From the NCBI GenBank assembly GCA_013298185.1, contig JAAFJQ010000014.1, forward strand, positions 1-33,789: a stretch of DNA of 33,789 nucleotides. The letters are read 5' to 3'. Position 1 is the first letter of the stretch. Every line of letters starts with the position of its first letter. Position numbers and translations under genes: made by a program. This DNA comes from Deinococcales bacterium. Lineage in GTDB: Bacteria > Deinococcota > Deinococci > Deinococcales > JAAFIG01. Under the pieces are notes generated by a model, which saw only the letters and a program-made list of their open reading frames with translations, was not told where the DNA came from and did no database searches. This document shows positions 7,187 through 14,849 of this stretch, in pieces.

Positions 7187-8071
7187 ATGAAATTGGCATT
7201 GGCACTGTCTGGCGGTGGTATTCGTGGTTGCGCTCATCTGGGAGTGATGCTGGCACTCGAGCAAGCTGGCATTGTGGTGGATGCGATTGCTGGGACTTCA
7301 AGCGGTGCAATTGCGGCAATGATTTTCACCCGCGAAACCAAAGAACACAAAGCCCTGACCTATCAAAAACTCGAGGCGATTGGGCGTATGGGTTACGCTG
7401 AACTCGAGTATTTGTTTCATCCGCCTAAAATCACCAATCCACTCGATGCCAAAAGCCGTTTTGAGAGTTTAAGTAAAACCGTGGCAGGTTGGGAAAAAGT
7501 GATTCGTGGTGGGGTGTTTGGCGCGGGTCTGGTCAGTGCCGAAGCCCTGCGCTCAAGCCTGATTGCCATGACGGGCGGTGGGCGTTTTGAGGATTCACCG
7601 ATTCCATTGGCGTTTTTAGCTGTGGACATCATCACGGGCGAACGGGTGATTCTGCGTCAAGGTTCAATGCTCGAGGCTGCTCTGGCTTCAAGTGCCATTC
7701 CGGGGGTTTTTCCACCAGTGCAAATAGATGGGCGTTTTTTGGTGGATGGTCATGTCCTCGAGAATGTCCCGGTCAGTGTGGCAAAAGAAATCGTGCCAGA
7801 TGCCTTGGTGCTGGCAGTGGATGTTGGCGATGAAAGCGGTGCGCCAAGTATCCCTAAGACCTCGCTTGATGTGATTCTTCGCAGCGCCCATATCTCGAGG
7901 GATGCTTTGCGCCGTCAGAGTTTAGAGCAAGCTGATTTGATTTTACGTTTGAATGACTTACCTGGCGGAGCTTTTGAATACGGGCAGTGTCAAGCTTTGT
8001 TTGAAGCTGGGGTGGCAAGAACCAATGCCATGCTGCCAGAAATTCTCAAAGCACTGGAAAAGCACCCGTAA
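7187..8071 (+). CDS. Patatin-like phospholipase
   Basis: A 294-residue lipid acyl hydrolase of the bacterial RssA/YchK-like patatin group. All active-site elements are visible: the glycine-rich oxyanion hole SGGGIRG (8-14), the nucleophile Ser38 in GTSSG, and the catalytic Asp187 in LVDGH (family DG[GA]). There is no signal peptide, so it probably acts at the cytoplasmic face of the membrane on lysophospholipids or similar lipids. The frame is open upstream to 7061, but that extension would be translated from the tandem repeat; the ATG at 7187 begins exactly at the patatin motif and has a -10 box 6 bases upstream. Confidence 0.88.
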   Translation: MKLALALSGGGIRGCAHLGVMLALEQAGIVVDAIAGTSSGAIAAMIFTRETKEHKALTYQKLEAIGRMGYAELEYLFHPPKITNPLDAKSRFESLSKTVAGWEKVIRGGVFGAGLVSAEALRSSLIAMTGGGRFEDSPIPLAFLAVDIITGERVILRQGSMLEAALASSAIPGVFPPVQIDGRFLVDGHVLENVPVSVAKEIVPDALVLAVDVGDESGAPSIPKTSLDVILRSAHISRDALRRQSLEQADLILRLNDLPGGAFEYGQCQALFEAGVARTNAMLPEILKALEKHP

Positions 8072-8147
8072 CTCGATCTGTTTGGGTTGTCATGTGCAAA
8101 ACCGACATGGCTGCACTTTTACTGTCTAGAAACTGGCTCGAGAAGAA

Positions 8148-8915
8148 TCAATTCGGTTGATGCACCGCATACAAAAGTAAACTTCCAGCCACACCTAAAT
8201 TCAAAGAATCTGTTTGTGGCTGCATTGGGATTCTCAGTAAGTGCGAACACAACTTGCGTTGCACAGAACTTAAACCCATTCGCTCCTCGCCAAGCATTAA
8301 AAACGTGGGTTTGGGGTACTGGAATTCCTGAAAACCTTGTGTCCCATCAGGCGATGCGCCAACTGCTATAAACCCATGCTGCTCGAGAAATTGTTGGAAT
8401 TGCACTGGGCTGGCACGCACAAAGCGTTGTTGGTAAATGCCACCCATCGAGGCGCGTACTGCGGCTGGGGAGAATGGTTCGATGCTCTGCTCGAGCAGAA
8501 TAAATCCTGTGTTGCCCGAAGCATTGGCAGAGCGAATCAATGTGCCAAAATTGCCTGCGTTGCGAATCTGGTGCAGCACAATCCAACTCGAGTCGGTGTT
8601 TTGCACGGCTTTTAAGTTACCAATGCGTTGCTCTAAAATTGCGGCGACTCCCGAGGCGTGTTCGGTTTGGCTCAAACGCCTGAATTCTTCTGGACTGAGG
8701 CGAATGATTGGTGCGTTGCTTTGGCGCAGTACTCGTCGCACGGCGCTGGATTTACACAGCAGATCGCAGTGCAGGATAACTCGAGGTTGAAACAGCGCTT
8801 CTTGAGAGCGCAGGAAATTGCGTATCCCTTCGATCACAAATAAACGATGGTCGTCGCGGGCTTTGCGGTGTTGTTGCAGAACGTGAATCAAAGAAAAAAG
8901 GCGTTCTTTGTTCAT
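8148..8915 (-). CDS. TrmH/SpoU-family RNA 2'-O-methyltransferase
   Basis: A 255-residue SPOUT methyltransferase that uses S-adenosylmethionine to methylate a ribose in tRNA or 23S rRNA. The three SpoU motifs are in order: motif 1 NAGNFGTLIRSANASG with the catalytic Arg, motif 2 FLMLGEERMGL, and motif 3 IPMQPQTDSLNLGVAGSLL forming the SAM knot. The N-terminal part (VIEGIRNFLRSQ) looks like the substrate-binding domain of rRNA enzymes such as RlmB or TsnR. The exact target cannot be told from sequence. The frame is open much further upstream, but AAAGGAG sits just before the ATG at 8915, making this one of the few genes here with a clear Shine-Dalgarno. Confidence 0.87.
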   Translation of the reverse strand: MNKERLFSLIHVLQQHRKARDDHRLFVIEGIRNFLRSQEALFQPRVILHCDLLCKSSAVRRVLRQSNAPIIRLSPEEFRRLSQTEHASGVAAILEQRIGNLKAVQNTDSSWIVLHQIRNAGNFGTLIRSANASGNTGFILLEQSIEPFSPAAVRASMGGIYQQRFVRASPVQFQQFLEQHGFIAVGASPDGTQGFQEFQYPKPTFLMLGEERMGLSSVQRKLCSHLLRIPMQPQTDSLNLGVAGSLLLYAVHQPN

Positions 8916-9007
8916 GCTCCTTTCGGTCTTGCAAGTGAATTTAGCATCGGCATAGCTTAAAAGGCGCTGTTCGGTATTGCAATATAAATCAAATGGCGTA
9001 GTGCTGA

Positions 9008-9013
9008 TAAAAT
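9008..9013 (+). promoter_or_regulatory. -10 box of leaderless promoter for the TRIC-family gene
   Basis: TAAAAT lies 6 bases before the ATG at 9020. Confidence 0.55.
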
Positions 9014-9019
9014 CTGCCC

Positions 9020-9640
9020 ATGACCCCGCTCGAGATTGCTTCCTTGGTTGGTACAGTTGTCTTTGCTGCTTCTGGCGCAATGCTCGGGGTGCGTAAAGGT
9101 TTTGATTTGTTGGGCGTGATTGTGCTGGGTTGTGTCACCGCCGTTGGTGGTGGTGCGTTGCGCGATACTTTAACGGGGCTATTACCCGCTTCGTGGTTCA
9201 GAGATGAGCGCTTACTTTGGGCTGCGATTGTCGGGGCGCTGCTTGGTTTTGTGGCGTATCGGCGGCTCGAGAAACGCGAATCTGAACTCGAGTTTTTGGA
9301 TGCACTGGGTTTAAGTTTATTTGCTGCGACTGCTGCACAGCGAGGCATGGAACTTGGTTTTGGTTTACTTGGTGTGGTGTTTATTGGCACGGTGTCTGGC
9401 GTCGGTGGCGGTGTGATCCGCGATGTTCTGGCTCGGGATGTGCCTCGGATTTTCCTGCCCGGCGAGTTGTATGCCAGTACTGCCGCCTTGGGTTGTGTGG
9501 CGGTTTATTTGCTCACGCCAGTCCTGCCCAATGAATGGGTGCTTGGCATTGGTGCGAGTGTGACGCTGATCTCGAGATTAGCTGCGCGGCATTATCGTTT
9601 GACTTTACCTGTGCGCGACCCTGAAAAGCCATTGCTCTAA
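9020..9640 (+). CDS. TRIC-family (UPF0126/YicG) membrane protein, likely cation channel
   Basis: A 206-residue protein with about seven membrane helices arranged as two repeats of the UPF0126 domain. Each repeat carries the signature GGGxxRD: GGGALRDTL near residue 45 and GGGVIRDVLARDVP near 130. The second repeat also has the usual P-x-IF-x-GELYA stretch. Bacterial members are homologous to trimeric intracellular cation (TRIC) channels and conduct potassium or sodium; some may carry glycine. The gene stands alone, divergent from the RNA methyltransferase and followed by a tandem repeat. Confidence 0.85.
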   Translation: MTPLEIASLVGTVVFAASGAMLGVRKGFDLLGVIVLGCVTAVGGGALRDTLTGLLPASWFRDERLLWAAIVGALLGFVAYRRLEKRESELEFLDALGLSLFAATAAQRGMELGFGLLGVVFIGTVSGVGGGVIRDVLARDVPRIFLPGELYASTAALGCVAVYLLTPVLPNEWVLGIGASVTLISRLAARHYRLTLPVRDPEKPLL

Positions 9641-9641
9641 T

Positions 9642-9733
9642 CTGACCAGTGCATGGGTTGCTCTCACCTGACCAGTGCATGGGTTGCTCTCACCTGACCA
9701 GTGCATGGGTTGCTCTCACCTGACCAGTGCATG
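9642..9733. repeat. 26-bp tandem repeat, 3.5 copies, upstream of the peroxiredoxin gene
   Basis: Copies at 9642-9667, 9668-9693 and 9694-9719 look identical; a fourth breaks off at 9733 after CTGACCAGTGCATG, exactly where the -10 region begins. Each full copy carries TTGCTC, the best -35 candidate for the next gene (9710-9715, 19-base spacer). Confidence 0.9.
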
Positions 9734-9734
9734 T

Positions 9735-9740
9735 TAGACT
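9735..9740 (+). promoter_or_regulatory. -10 box of leaderless promoter for the peroxiredoxin gene
   Basis: TAGACT lies 6 bases before the ATG at 9747 and starts one base after the truncated last repeat copy. Confidence 0.6.
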
Positions 9741-9746
9741 TTTTCT

Positions 9747-10205
9747 ATGAGTTTACTTGGTCAAACCGCTCCCAATTTTAGCCTTAAAGCCCACACTGGC
9801 GAGGACATCAGCTTAGATCAATTCAAAGGCAACCAGAATGTGCTGCTGATTTTTTACCCACTGGATTTCTCGCCGACTTGCAGTATGCAGCTCCCAGAAT
9901 TCAGTGCCATGAAACCCGATTTTGCGGCGCTCGAGACGACCATCCTCGGGGTCAACCGCGATAGTTTTTGGAGTCACAAAGCCTGGGCAAAAGAATACGG
10001 CATCGAAGTGCCACTCTTAGCGGACATGACTTTAAGTGCTGCCAAAGCCTACGGCGTGGCGCTCGAGGAACGCGGCATCAGCAAACGCGCTACTTTTTTA
10101 ATTGATAAAGCTGGCACAGTGGTTCTCGAGCATGTGGAAACCAACGCTGGGGATTTTACGCTTCATGCCGATGATGTTCTCGAGAAAGTCAAATCCTTGG
10201 GTTGA
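9747..10205 (+). CDS. Peroxiredoxin, AhpC/TSA family, 1-Cys type
   Basis: A 152-residue cytoplasmic thiol peroxidase that reduces hydrogen peroxide or organic peroxides. The active site PLDFSPTC fits the family PxxxT/SxxC motif, with Cys45 as the peroxidatic residue. No other Cys occurs in the protein, so there is no resolving cysteine and an outside thiol must recycle it. Length and the GVNRDSFWSHKAWAKEYGI helix resemble AhpE-like one-cysteine enzymes. Residues after Cys45 (SMQLPEF) differ from the usual TxE. The gene is alone, with its own leaderless promoter and an upstream tandem repeat. Confidence 0.9.
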   Translation: MSLLGQTAPNFSLKAHTGEDISLDQFKGNQNVLLIFYPLDFSPTCSMQLPEFSAMKPDFAALETTILGVNRDSFWSHKAWAKEYGIEVPLLADMTLSAAKAYGVALEERGISKRATFLIDKAGTVVLEHVETNAGDFTLHADDVLEKVKSLG

Positions 10206-10271
10206 TACATGAGAGCCATTCATCAAATGTTGGGCTTGCCACTCATCCGAGTTTGTAAGAGTACACCTTAG

Positions 10272-11336
10272 ATGAAATCCTTTTTTGTTACCATAAGTGC
10301 CTTGATTTTGGCAGGCAGCGTTTTGGCGCAAACCAATCCACCCACAACCCCGACCACACCCACAACGCCTCCCAGACCGACCACACCTGCCACACCAGCT
10401 CCAACTACGCCAACACAGCCTGCTACCCCCGCACAACCAGCTACCCCCGCACAACCAGCTACGCCTAAACCTGTGGTCAGTCCAATTGGCTGGCCTCCCA
10501 AATTGGCATTAGGTCAGCGCTGGGTTTTGTCACTCGAGCCAATTGGTCAATGGGATATTGCCCTTTCTGCCCGTGACCGTGACGGCGACCCGATTGGCAC
10601 TGCCAAAGCCACCACCGAGAAAACCGCCAATTACCAAGTCTTTTTTTATTATGTCCAAAAAGACAATGTGACCAATTTGTACTTAAGCGCCAACAACGGC
10701 ACTGGGTTTTTATGTCAGTTTGGTCAAAATTCACTCTCGAGCAACCCCAACGATGTGACCATGGTCGGAGCAGCTTATAAAAAAGACTTAAATAAACCCT
10801 TTGAGAAAATGGATTCGATTTGCTTAGCCACTTGGATCAATTCGCCTGTTGCGCCACTTTCGATTCAGCCAACCACGCCAACCCCAACCACCACTACCAA
10901 TACCACCAACACCCCACCGACCCCAACAGTCAGCACTCCACCAACTGTGGCAAGCCCAACCAATGGTACTGCCACCGATGTCAAACCACCCGCCAGCGCT
11001 CTGGCTTTGGCGTGGGTCCCTAAAATAGATGTCAACCAAGTCTGGTTGGCTCGTATTGGCAACCTCAGTTTTGATGTGACCCTGCAACGCCTCGCGGCGG
11101 GTGTGGCTCGAGGTACGGCAAAACGAGGTACAACCACAGGTGATGCTTTCTTGTTCTATAACTCGGCTGAAAACCGCCTGACCTTGGAAATGAACCTCGG
11201 CACAGATCAATTTATCTGTAGCTTTGACATCAAAGGTGTAGCTGATAAGTCCTACACAGGCGCAGTTGTCTACCGCTCAGGCAGCAGCGTAGCGCAGACG
11301 CTCAAAGAAAGTTGCGCTTTGTTTAGAACAAAGTAA
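10272..11336 (+). CDS. Secreted Pro/Thr-rich protein with two copies of an unknown domain
   Basis: A 354-residue protein I do not recognise. After a signal peptide (cleavage near VLAQ, residue 20) come a Thr/Pro/Ala linker (21-66) with PATPAQ repeats, domain A (about 74-196), a second Thr/Pro linker (about 197-235), and domain B (about 247-354). A and B align: each has GQRW or NQVW at its start, a WDIAL/FDVTL strand, GTAK, a FYY/FYN strand, a NNGTGFLCQF or NLGTDQFICSF strand with a Cys, then GAAY/GAVVY and a second Cys near the end. The Cys pair in each copy suggests a disulfide. It is probably exported beta-rich substrate-binding or structural material; function is unknown. Confidence 0.75.
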   Translation: MKSFFVTISALILAGSVLAQTNPPTTPTTPTTPPRPTTPATPAPTTPTQPATPAQPATPAQPATPKPVVSPIGWPPKLALGQRWVLSLEPIGQWDIALSARDRDGDPIGTAKATTEKTANYQVFFYYVQKDNVTNLYLSANNGTGFLCQFGQNSLSSNPNDVTMVGAAYKKDLNKPFEKMDSICLATWINSPVAPLSIQPTTPTPTTTTNTTNTPPTPTVSTPPTVASPTNGTATDVKPPASALALAWVPKIDVNQVWLARIGNLSFDVTLQRLAAGVARGTAKRGTTTGDAFLFYNSAENRLTLEMNLGTDQFICSFDIKGVADKSYTGAVVYRSGSSVAQTLKESCALFRTK

Positions 11337-11342
11337 AACCCC

Positions 11343-11372
11343 AGAGGAAAGAGACAATATACTTTCCTCTTT
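11343..11372 (+). terminator. Rho-independent terminator after the Pro/Thr-rich gene
   Basis: AGAGGAAAG (11343-11351) and its exact inverse (11362-11370) form a 9-bp stem around 10 bases, followed by TT and the TTTAACC heptamers. It starts 6 bases after the stop codon. Confidence 0.6.
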
Positions 11373-11390
11373 AACCTTTAGCCTTTAACC
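11370..11390. repeat. Heptamer repeat TTTAACC, three units
   Basis: TTTAACC, TTTAGCC and TTTAACC follow in register at 11370-11390, directly behind the terminator stem. The same family appears near 19340. Confidence 0.65.
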
Positions 11391-11426
11391 TGCTCCTACG
11401 CCCTTCTCGAGTTGAGCAAAAAGCGC

Positions 11427-11432
11427 TATGCT
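11427..11432 (+). promoter_or_regulatory. -10 box of leaderless promoter for the SIS-domain gene
   Basis: TATGCT lies 6 bases before the ATG at 11439, which favours this start over an earlier in-frame one at 11412. Confidence 0.5.
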
Positions 11433-11438
11433 CGAGGT

Positions 11439-12392
11439 ATGTCGTTGGATTCATTTGAACAATATGATTTGGATAGCCTGAACTTGGCTCGAGCGCTCGA
11501 GGGATTACCGCACAGTTACGATGGGGCAACCCGTGCTTTACCCGCGCCTTTTGGGGTGATTGGCTTTGGTGAGGGGGCTTTGGCAGCTGAACTCTCGAGG
11601 GTGTTTATTGATGAGGCAGCGGTGTCTGGTTCTGGTACGCAATTTGTTTTGGCGGGTGGCTTTGATTTTGGCGCGGTGGATGCCGCCTGTGTAATTGCCG
11701 AAGCGGCAGGTGCAAAAGTCTTCCGCATGGGTTTGCCTCGAGCCAGTGTGGTCAATATCTCGGATGATGAGTTGTCGTATTCTTTTGAGGACAATCCCGA
11801 CGAAGAACCTCGAGATGATTTTTTTCCTGTGCCGCACGGTAGTTTTAGCACCTACACTTATGCCCAAGCCCTAGCGTACCTGACCAACCACATTGACCTT
11901 GCCGAAGCCGCCGATGAAACGCTGGCGAAACTGCGTGAGCAGTGCAAAACCGAAATTGAAACAGCGCAAAATCCAGCTAAGCAACTGGCATGGAGTCTTT
12001 GGACTCGCACCCCGCTTCTGATTCCCTCGAGTGGCTTTGCGATTCAGGCGTGGGCATGGCAGTTAAACCTATCAAAACTCGGCAAATCCCTGAGCATCCC
12101 GATTGCTCATAACAGCCTCGAGATTGTCGCCAGTGGCTTTGAAGCCCGCCATGAAAGCGGCGATGCACTGGTGGCATTGCTGCTTGGTGGCTCGGACGAA
12201 GGCTTAGACTTGGCTCGAGAAATCCTCGAGACTCGAGTGGACGAAGTGATTGAAGTGCCAGCCGCTGCCAATGAAGCTTACGCTGCCAATTTGGGTTTGT
12301 GGTACTTGTCGTGTTGGGTTGGGTTGTACTTGGCTTTGCTGTACAAAATTGACCCTCGAGATTCCAAGCCACTCGAGGCACTGCGAAAATGA
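11439..12392 (+). CDS. SIS-domain protein, phosphoglucose/phosphomannose isomerase-like
   Basis: A 317-residue cytoplasmic protein that resembles the small bifunctional phosphoglucose/phosphomannose isomerases. Features are a glycine-rich early segment FGVIGFGEGALAAEL, a central SYSFEDN stretch, and a second SIS-like half with LIPSSGFAIQAWAWQLNLSKLGK and PIAHNSLEIVASG, where His/Asn/Glu sit as in the family active site (NHNE-like). The C-terminal LGLWYLSCWVGLYLALLYKIDP matches the family tail. The sequence is divergent, so isomerase activity is an inference. Its stop overlaps the start of the HtrA-like gene by ATGA, so both are made together. Confidence 0.65.
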   Translation: MSLDSFEQYDLDSLNLARALEGLPHSYDGATRALPAPFGVIGFGEGALAAELSRVFIDEAAVSGSGTQFVLAGGFDFGAVDAACVIAEAAGAKVFRMGLPRASVVNISDDELSYSFEDNPDEEPRDDFFPVPHGSFSTYTYAQALAYLTNHIDLAEAADETLAKLREQCKTEIETAQNPAKQLAWSLWTRTPLLIPSSGFAIQAWAWQLNLSKLGKSLSIPIAHNSLEIVASGFEARHESGDALVALLLGGSDEGLDLAREILETRVDEVIEVPAAANEAYAANLGLWYLSCWVGLYLALLYKIDPRDSKPLEALRK

Positions 12393-13351
12393 AAGTTTTG
12401 CCATGGATGCTGGCTGTCGTGCTTGCGGCTATGGCAGGTTTTTTGTACGGCACAAGCAATACACCAAAAACCACCGACGCTGTTCCACTCGAGGCAATGC
12501 TGAGCAAAGCTGTGGCTGCCACGGTCTCGGTTCGCACCGATATTGCTGACCTCTCTGACCCGAATATGCGCGGCTCGGGTTCAGCTTTTCACATCGGCGA
12601 TGGTGTTTACATCACCGCAGCTCATGTGGTGGATGGAGGCACAAAAATTTATCTTGACCCGCGCAGCCGAACTGTTAAGCATTTACTGGGTGTTACCGAA
12701 GCCAAACTGATTGGCAAGGTGGATGAATTTGATTTGGCTGTCTTGCGCGGTGCAGTGATTCCCGAGAAACTTGCGTGGGCTGAAACCCCAGCCCTAATTG
12801 GCTCGGGTGTCTACGCCATTGGCAACCCATTTGCTCGAGCGCCGCGCAGTGTCACGGCGGGGATTGTCTCGGGTTTAGATCGGCTTCAACAAACCCCCAA
12901 AGGTGCATTGGCGGGCTTGGTGCAATTTGATGCACAGGTCAACCCGGGTAACTCGGGCGGCGCATTGGTCAACAATCGTGGTCAGGTCTTGGGCATTGTC
13001 TCGAGTATCCTCTCGCCAACAGGCTCAAGCGCAGGTGTGGGCTTTGCCATTTCCACAAATCTAATCAAAAGTAAAGTCGAAGCTATGCTGCGCGGTGAAA
13101 AAATTGTGTTCCCAAGTTTGGGAGTCTCGAGTCAGGACGATGGTGCAATTTTACAAACTGTGCAACCCGGTGGTTTAGCTGCTGCGGCTGGGCTACAAGC
13201 AGGCGATGAAATCCTCGAGATTGCGGGGTTGCCCGTGGAAACCCTGTCTGAAATCAATGCTGTGGTTTTAGTCGCCAAAAGCGGCTCGAATTTAGCCATC
13301 AAAGCCAAGCGCTCTGGTGCAACTCGAGATTTTAGTCTTCGGATTCCGTAG
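12389..13351 (+). CDS. HtrA/DegP-like trypsin-type serine protease with one PDZ domain
   Basis: A 320-residue envelope protease. The N-terminal helix (4-20) is a membrane anchor or signal peptide. The trypsin-like domain shows the full triad: His79 in ITAAHVVD, Asp115 in EFDLAVLRG and Ser189 in NPGNSGGAL. A single PDZ domain (about 232-318) contains QPGGLAAAAGLQAGDEIL. It likely removes damaged proteins outside the cytoplasmic membrane. Translation is probably coupled to the SIS gene through a 4-base overlap, and two more genes follow closely. Regulation beyond that coupling is not visible. Confidence 0.92.
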   Translation: MKVLPWMLAVVLAAMAGFLYGTSNTPKTTDAVPLEAMLSKAVAATVSVRTDIADLSDPNMRGSGSAFHIGDGVYITAAHVVDGGTKIYLDPRSRTVKHLLGVTEAKLIGKVDEFDLAVLRGAVIPEKLAWAETPALIGSGVYAIGNPFARAPRSVTAGIVSGLDRLQQTPKGALAGLVQFDAQVNPGNSGGALVNNRGQVLGIVSSILSPTGSSAGVGFAISTNLIKSKVEAMLRGEKIVFPSLGVSSQDDGAILQTVQPGGLAAAAGLQAGDEILEIAGLPVETLSEINAVVLVAKSGSNLAIKAKRSGATRDFSLRIP

Positions 13352-13361
13352 CAAGGCATTG

Positions 13362-13367
13362 TAAAAT
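13362..13367 (+). promoter_or_regulatory. -10 box before the coiled-coil gene
   Basis: TAAAAT lies 5 bases before the ATG at 13373 in the 21-base gap after the protease gene, so this gene and miaA may have an extra leaderless start. Confidence 0.45.
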
Positions 13368-13372
13368 CTCTT

Positions 13373-13678
13373 ATGACCGAATCTGAAATCAATGCTTTAA
13401 TCGAACAAAAACTCGAGCCGCTACGCGCTGAGATTGGTGTGCTGCGCCAAAAACTGGGGCTGTCTGAACCTAGCCAAGCGCCTGAAGCCGTCTCGAGTGT
13501 AGAAGAAACCTCGAGCGAAGAAGTTCCTACAGAAATCTCGAGCGCCGCGCCGCCCGAACGCGCCGACTTTCAGCGTTTCTTGCAGCGTGGTCTCGAGCAG
13601 GAACAACGCGAGTACACCGAAGAAGCCTTGGAAGCCAAGCCTCAACCAAAAAAGGGCTGGAATCCGTTCCGCCGATGA
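13373..13678 (+). CDS. Small acidic coiled-coil protein of unknown function
   Basis: A 101-residue soluble protein I do not recognise. Residues 1-30 form a short amphipathic helix (EIEALIEQKL-type heptads with Leu spacing), 31-60 are a disordered Ser/Glu/Pro stretch, and 61-85 form a second charged helix. The tail GWNPFRR is basic and aromatic. It lies between the HtrA-like protease and miaA, overlapping the miaA start by ATGA. Co-translation with miaA is likely; a functional link is not shown. Confidence 0.75.
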   Translation: MTESEINALIEQKLEPLRAEIGVLRQKLGLSEPSQAPEAVSSVEETSSEEVPTEISSAAPPERADFQRFLQRGLEQEQREYTEEALEAKPQPKKGWNPFRR

Positions 13679-14595
13679 ACGCCATTCCCGTTTTATGTGG
13701 TGTGACCGCCAGTGGCAAAACAGCTTTGTCGCTGGAATTAGCTAAGCACCACCCGCTCGAGGTTGTGTCTGCCGATGCAATGATGGTGTACCAGCAAATG
13801 GACATTGGCACCGCCAAACCCAGTTTGCTCGAGCGCCAGCAAGTGCCGCATCACCTGATTGATTTGTTAGCCCCCAACCAAGATTTTTCGGTGGCAGCGT
13901 GGGTTAAAGCGGCTGAAACTGCGATTGCCGAAATTCTAGCTCGAGGCAACATCCCTTTGGTGGTTGGTGGCACTGGTTTTTATATTCGAGCGCTTTCACA
14001 GGGTTTGCCCAGCACCCCAATCTCGAATTTAGCGGCAATGCAACGCTTAGAAGTAGAACTCAAAGCCCAAGGACTCGATGCCATGCTTGCCGAACTCGAG
14101 GCGGTCAGTCCCACCGATGCTCAAAAAACCCAACGCAACCCAAGACGGGTTTTACGGGCGCTCGAGATTCTGCGCGGCACAGGTCAACCCCCCTCGAGTT
14201 TTACTCCAATCCCACCCAAGTACAGCTTCTTCAAAGTTGCCCTGATTCCCGATTCCACAATCCTCGAGCCGCGCATTGCCCAGCGTACCAAATGGATGCT
14301 CGAGTCGGGTTTGCTCGAGGAAACCCGACAACTACTCGAGGTTTTTTCCAGAGATGGTCGTCGAGCCACCAGTTTCCAAGCCATTGGGTATAAACAAGCC
14401 CTCGATCACCTGCTTGGCACAACCGACGCAGTAGGAAATCATGTCAGCATCTCGCTCGAGGAAACTGAGCGACGCATCAACTTAGCCACGCGACAATATG
14501 CCAAGCGCCAAAGCACATGGTTTAAGGCAGAACCCAATGCCCATGTGGTGACGAATCTCGAGCAAGCGGGGGAGCTATTAGCTTCTAGCTTCTAG
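13675..14595 (+). CDS. miaA: tRNA dimethylallyltransferase
   Basis: The enzyme adds a dimethylallyl group to N6 of A37 in tRNAs that read UNN codons. The 306-residue protein has the P-loop GVTASGKTAL (9-18), SADAMMVYQQMDIGTAKP with the catalytic Asp, VPHHLID, and GGTGFYIRALSQGL. The zinc-free insertion and QRNPRRVLRALEIL helix follow, then the C-terminal INLATRQYAKRQSTWF motif. The start overlaps the previous gene by ATGA. The last residues LASSF and the stop are encoded by TAGCTTC-type heptamer repeats, so the C-terminus has been reshaped by the repeat array. The call is secure. Confidence 0.96.
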   Translation: MNAIPVLCGVTASGKTALSLELAKHHPLEVVSADAMMVYQQMDIGTAKPSLLERQQVPHHLIDLLAPNQDFSVAAWVKAAETAIAEILARGNIPLVVGGTGFYIRALSQGLPSTPISNLAAMQRLEVELKAQGLDAMLAELEAVSPTDAQKTQRNPRRVLRALEILRGTGQPPSSFTPIPPKYSFFKVALIPDSTILEPRIAQRTKWMLESGLLEETRQLLEVFSRDGRRATSFQAIGYKQALDHLLGTTDAVGNHVSISLEETERRINLATRQYAKRQSTWFKAEPNAHVVTNLEQAGELLASSF

Positions 14596-14597
14596 CT
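14573..14597. repeat. Heptamer repeat forming the 3' end of miaA
   Basis: GAGCTAT, TAGCTTC, TAGCTTC and TAGCTCT follow each other in 7-base steps across the miaA stop codon. It belongs to the same family as the arrays near 5390 and 19375. Confidence 0.65.
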
Positions 14598-14849
14598 CTT
14601 AAAGCATTGCGTAAGGTACGTTTTTGCTGTGCATGAGGTGGGCAAAGCCCACGCTACCTCTCCAAAGAGATTCTTGGTTTTGCCTTCGACCTTCGACTTT
14701 TGCCTTTCCTCTTTTTTCTTTTCTCTTTCCTCCCAAACCTTCGGTTAGGTCATTCCCAGATTGTTTGGTGGAAGGCAAAAACCTTTCTTCTAGCTATCCT
14801 TTATGGCATTACTGGGCGCGGTTGCCCAAGTCATCAAAGGAGCTTTTGT
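14596..14849. other. Non-coding, pyrimidine-rich stretch between miaA and the DUF4388 gene
   Basis: This 254-bp gap has no supported gene. It holds a REP-like hairpin at 14635-14660, a C/T-rich tract at 14694-14742 made largely of CTTTTGCC and CTCTTT variants, and no CTCGAG site. A promoter for the next gene is presumably near its right end, but I see no clear box. Confidence 0.6.
14635..14660. repeat. REP-like palindrome GTGGGC-AAA-GCCCAC
   Basis: GTGGGC (14638-14643) and GCCCAC (14647-14652) pair around AAA, with outer arms GAGGT and ACCTC and a 3-base bulge. It resembles the GGGTGGGC/GCCCACC palindromes scattered between genes in many bacteria. Confidence 0.5.

Noticed and set aside
7100-9733. 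CRISPR array
   Set aside because: The repeats at 7100 and 9642 are directly adjacent with no spacers, units are short, and there are no cas genes.
10865-11137. Val/Gly-rich minus-strand ORF
   Set aside because: It is the antisense of the Thr/Pro linker in the secreted protein.
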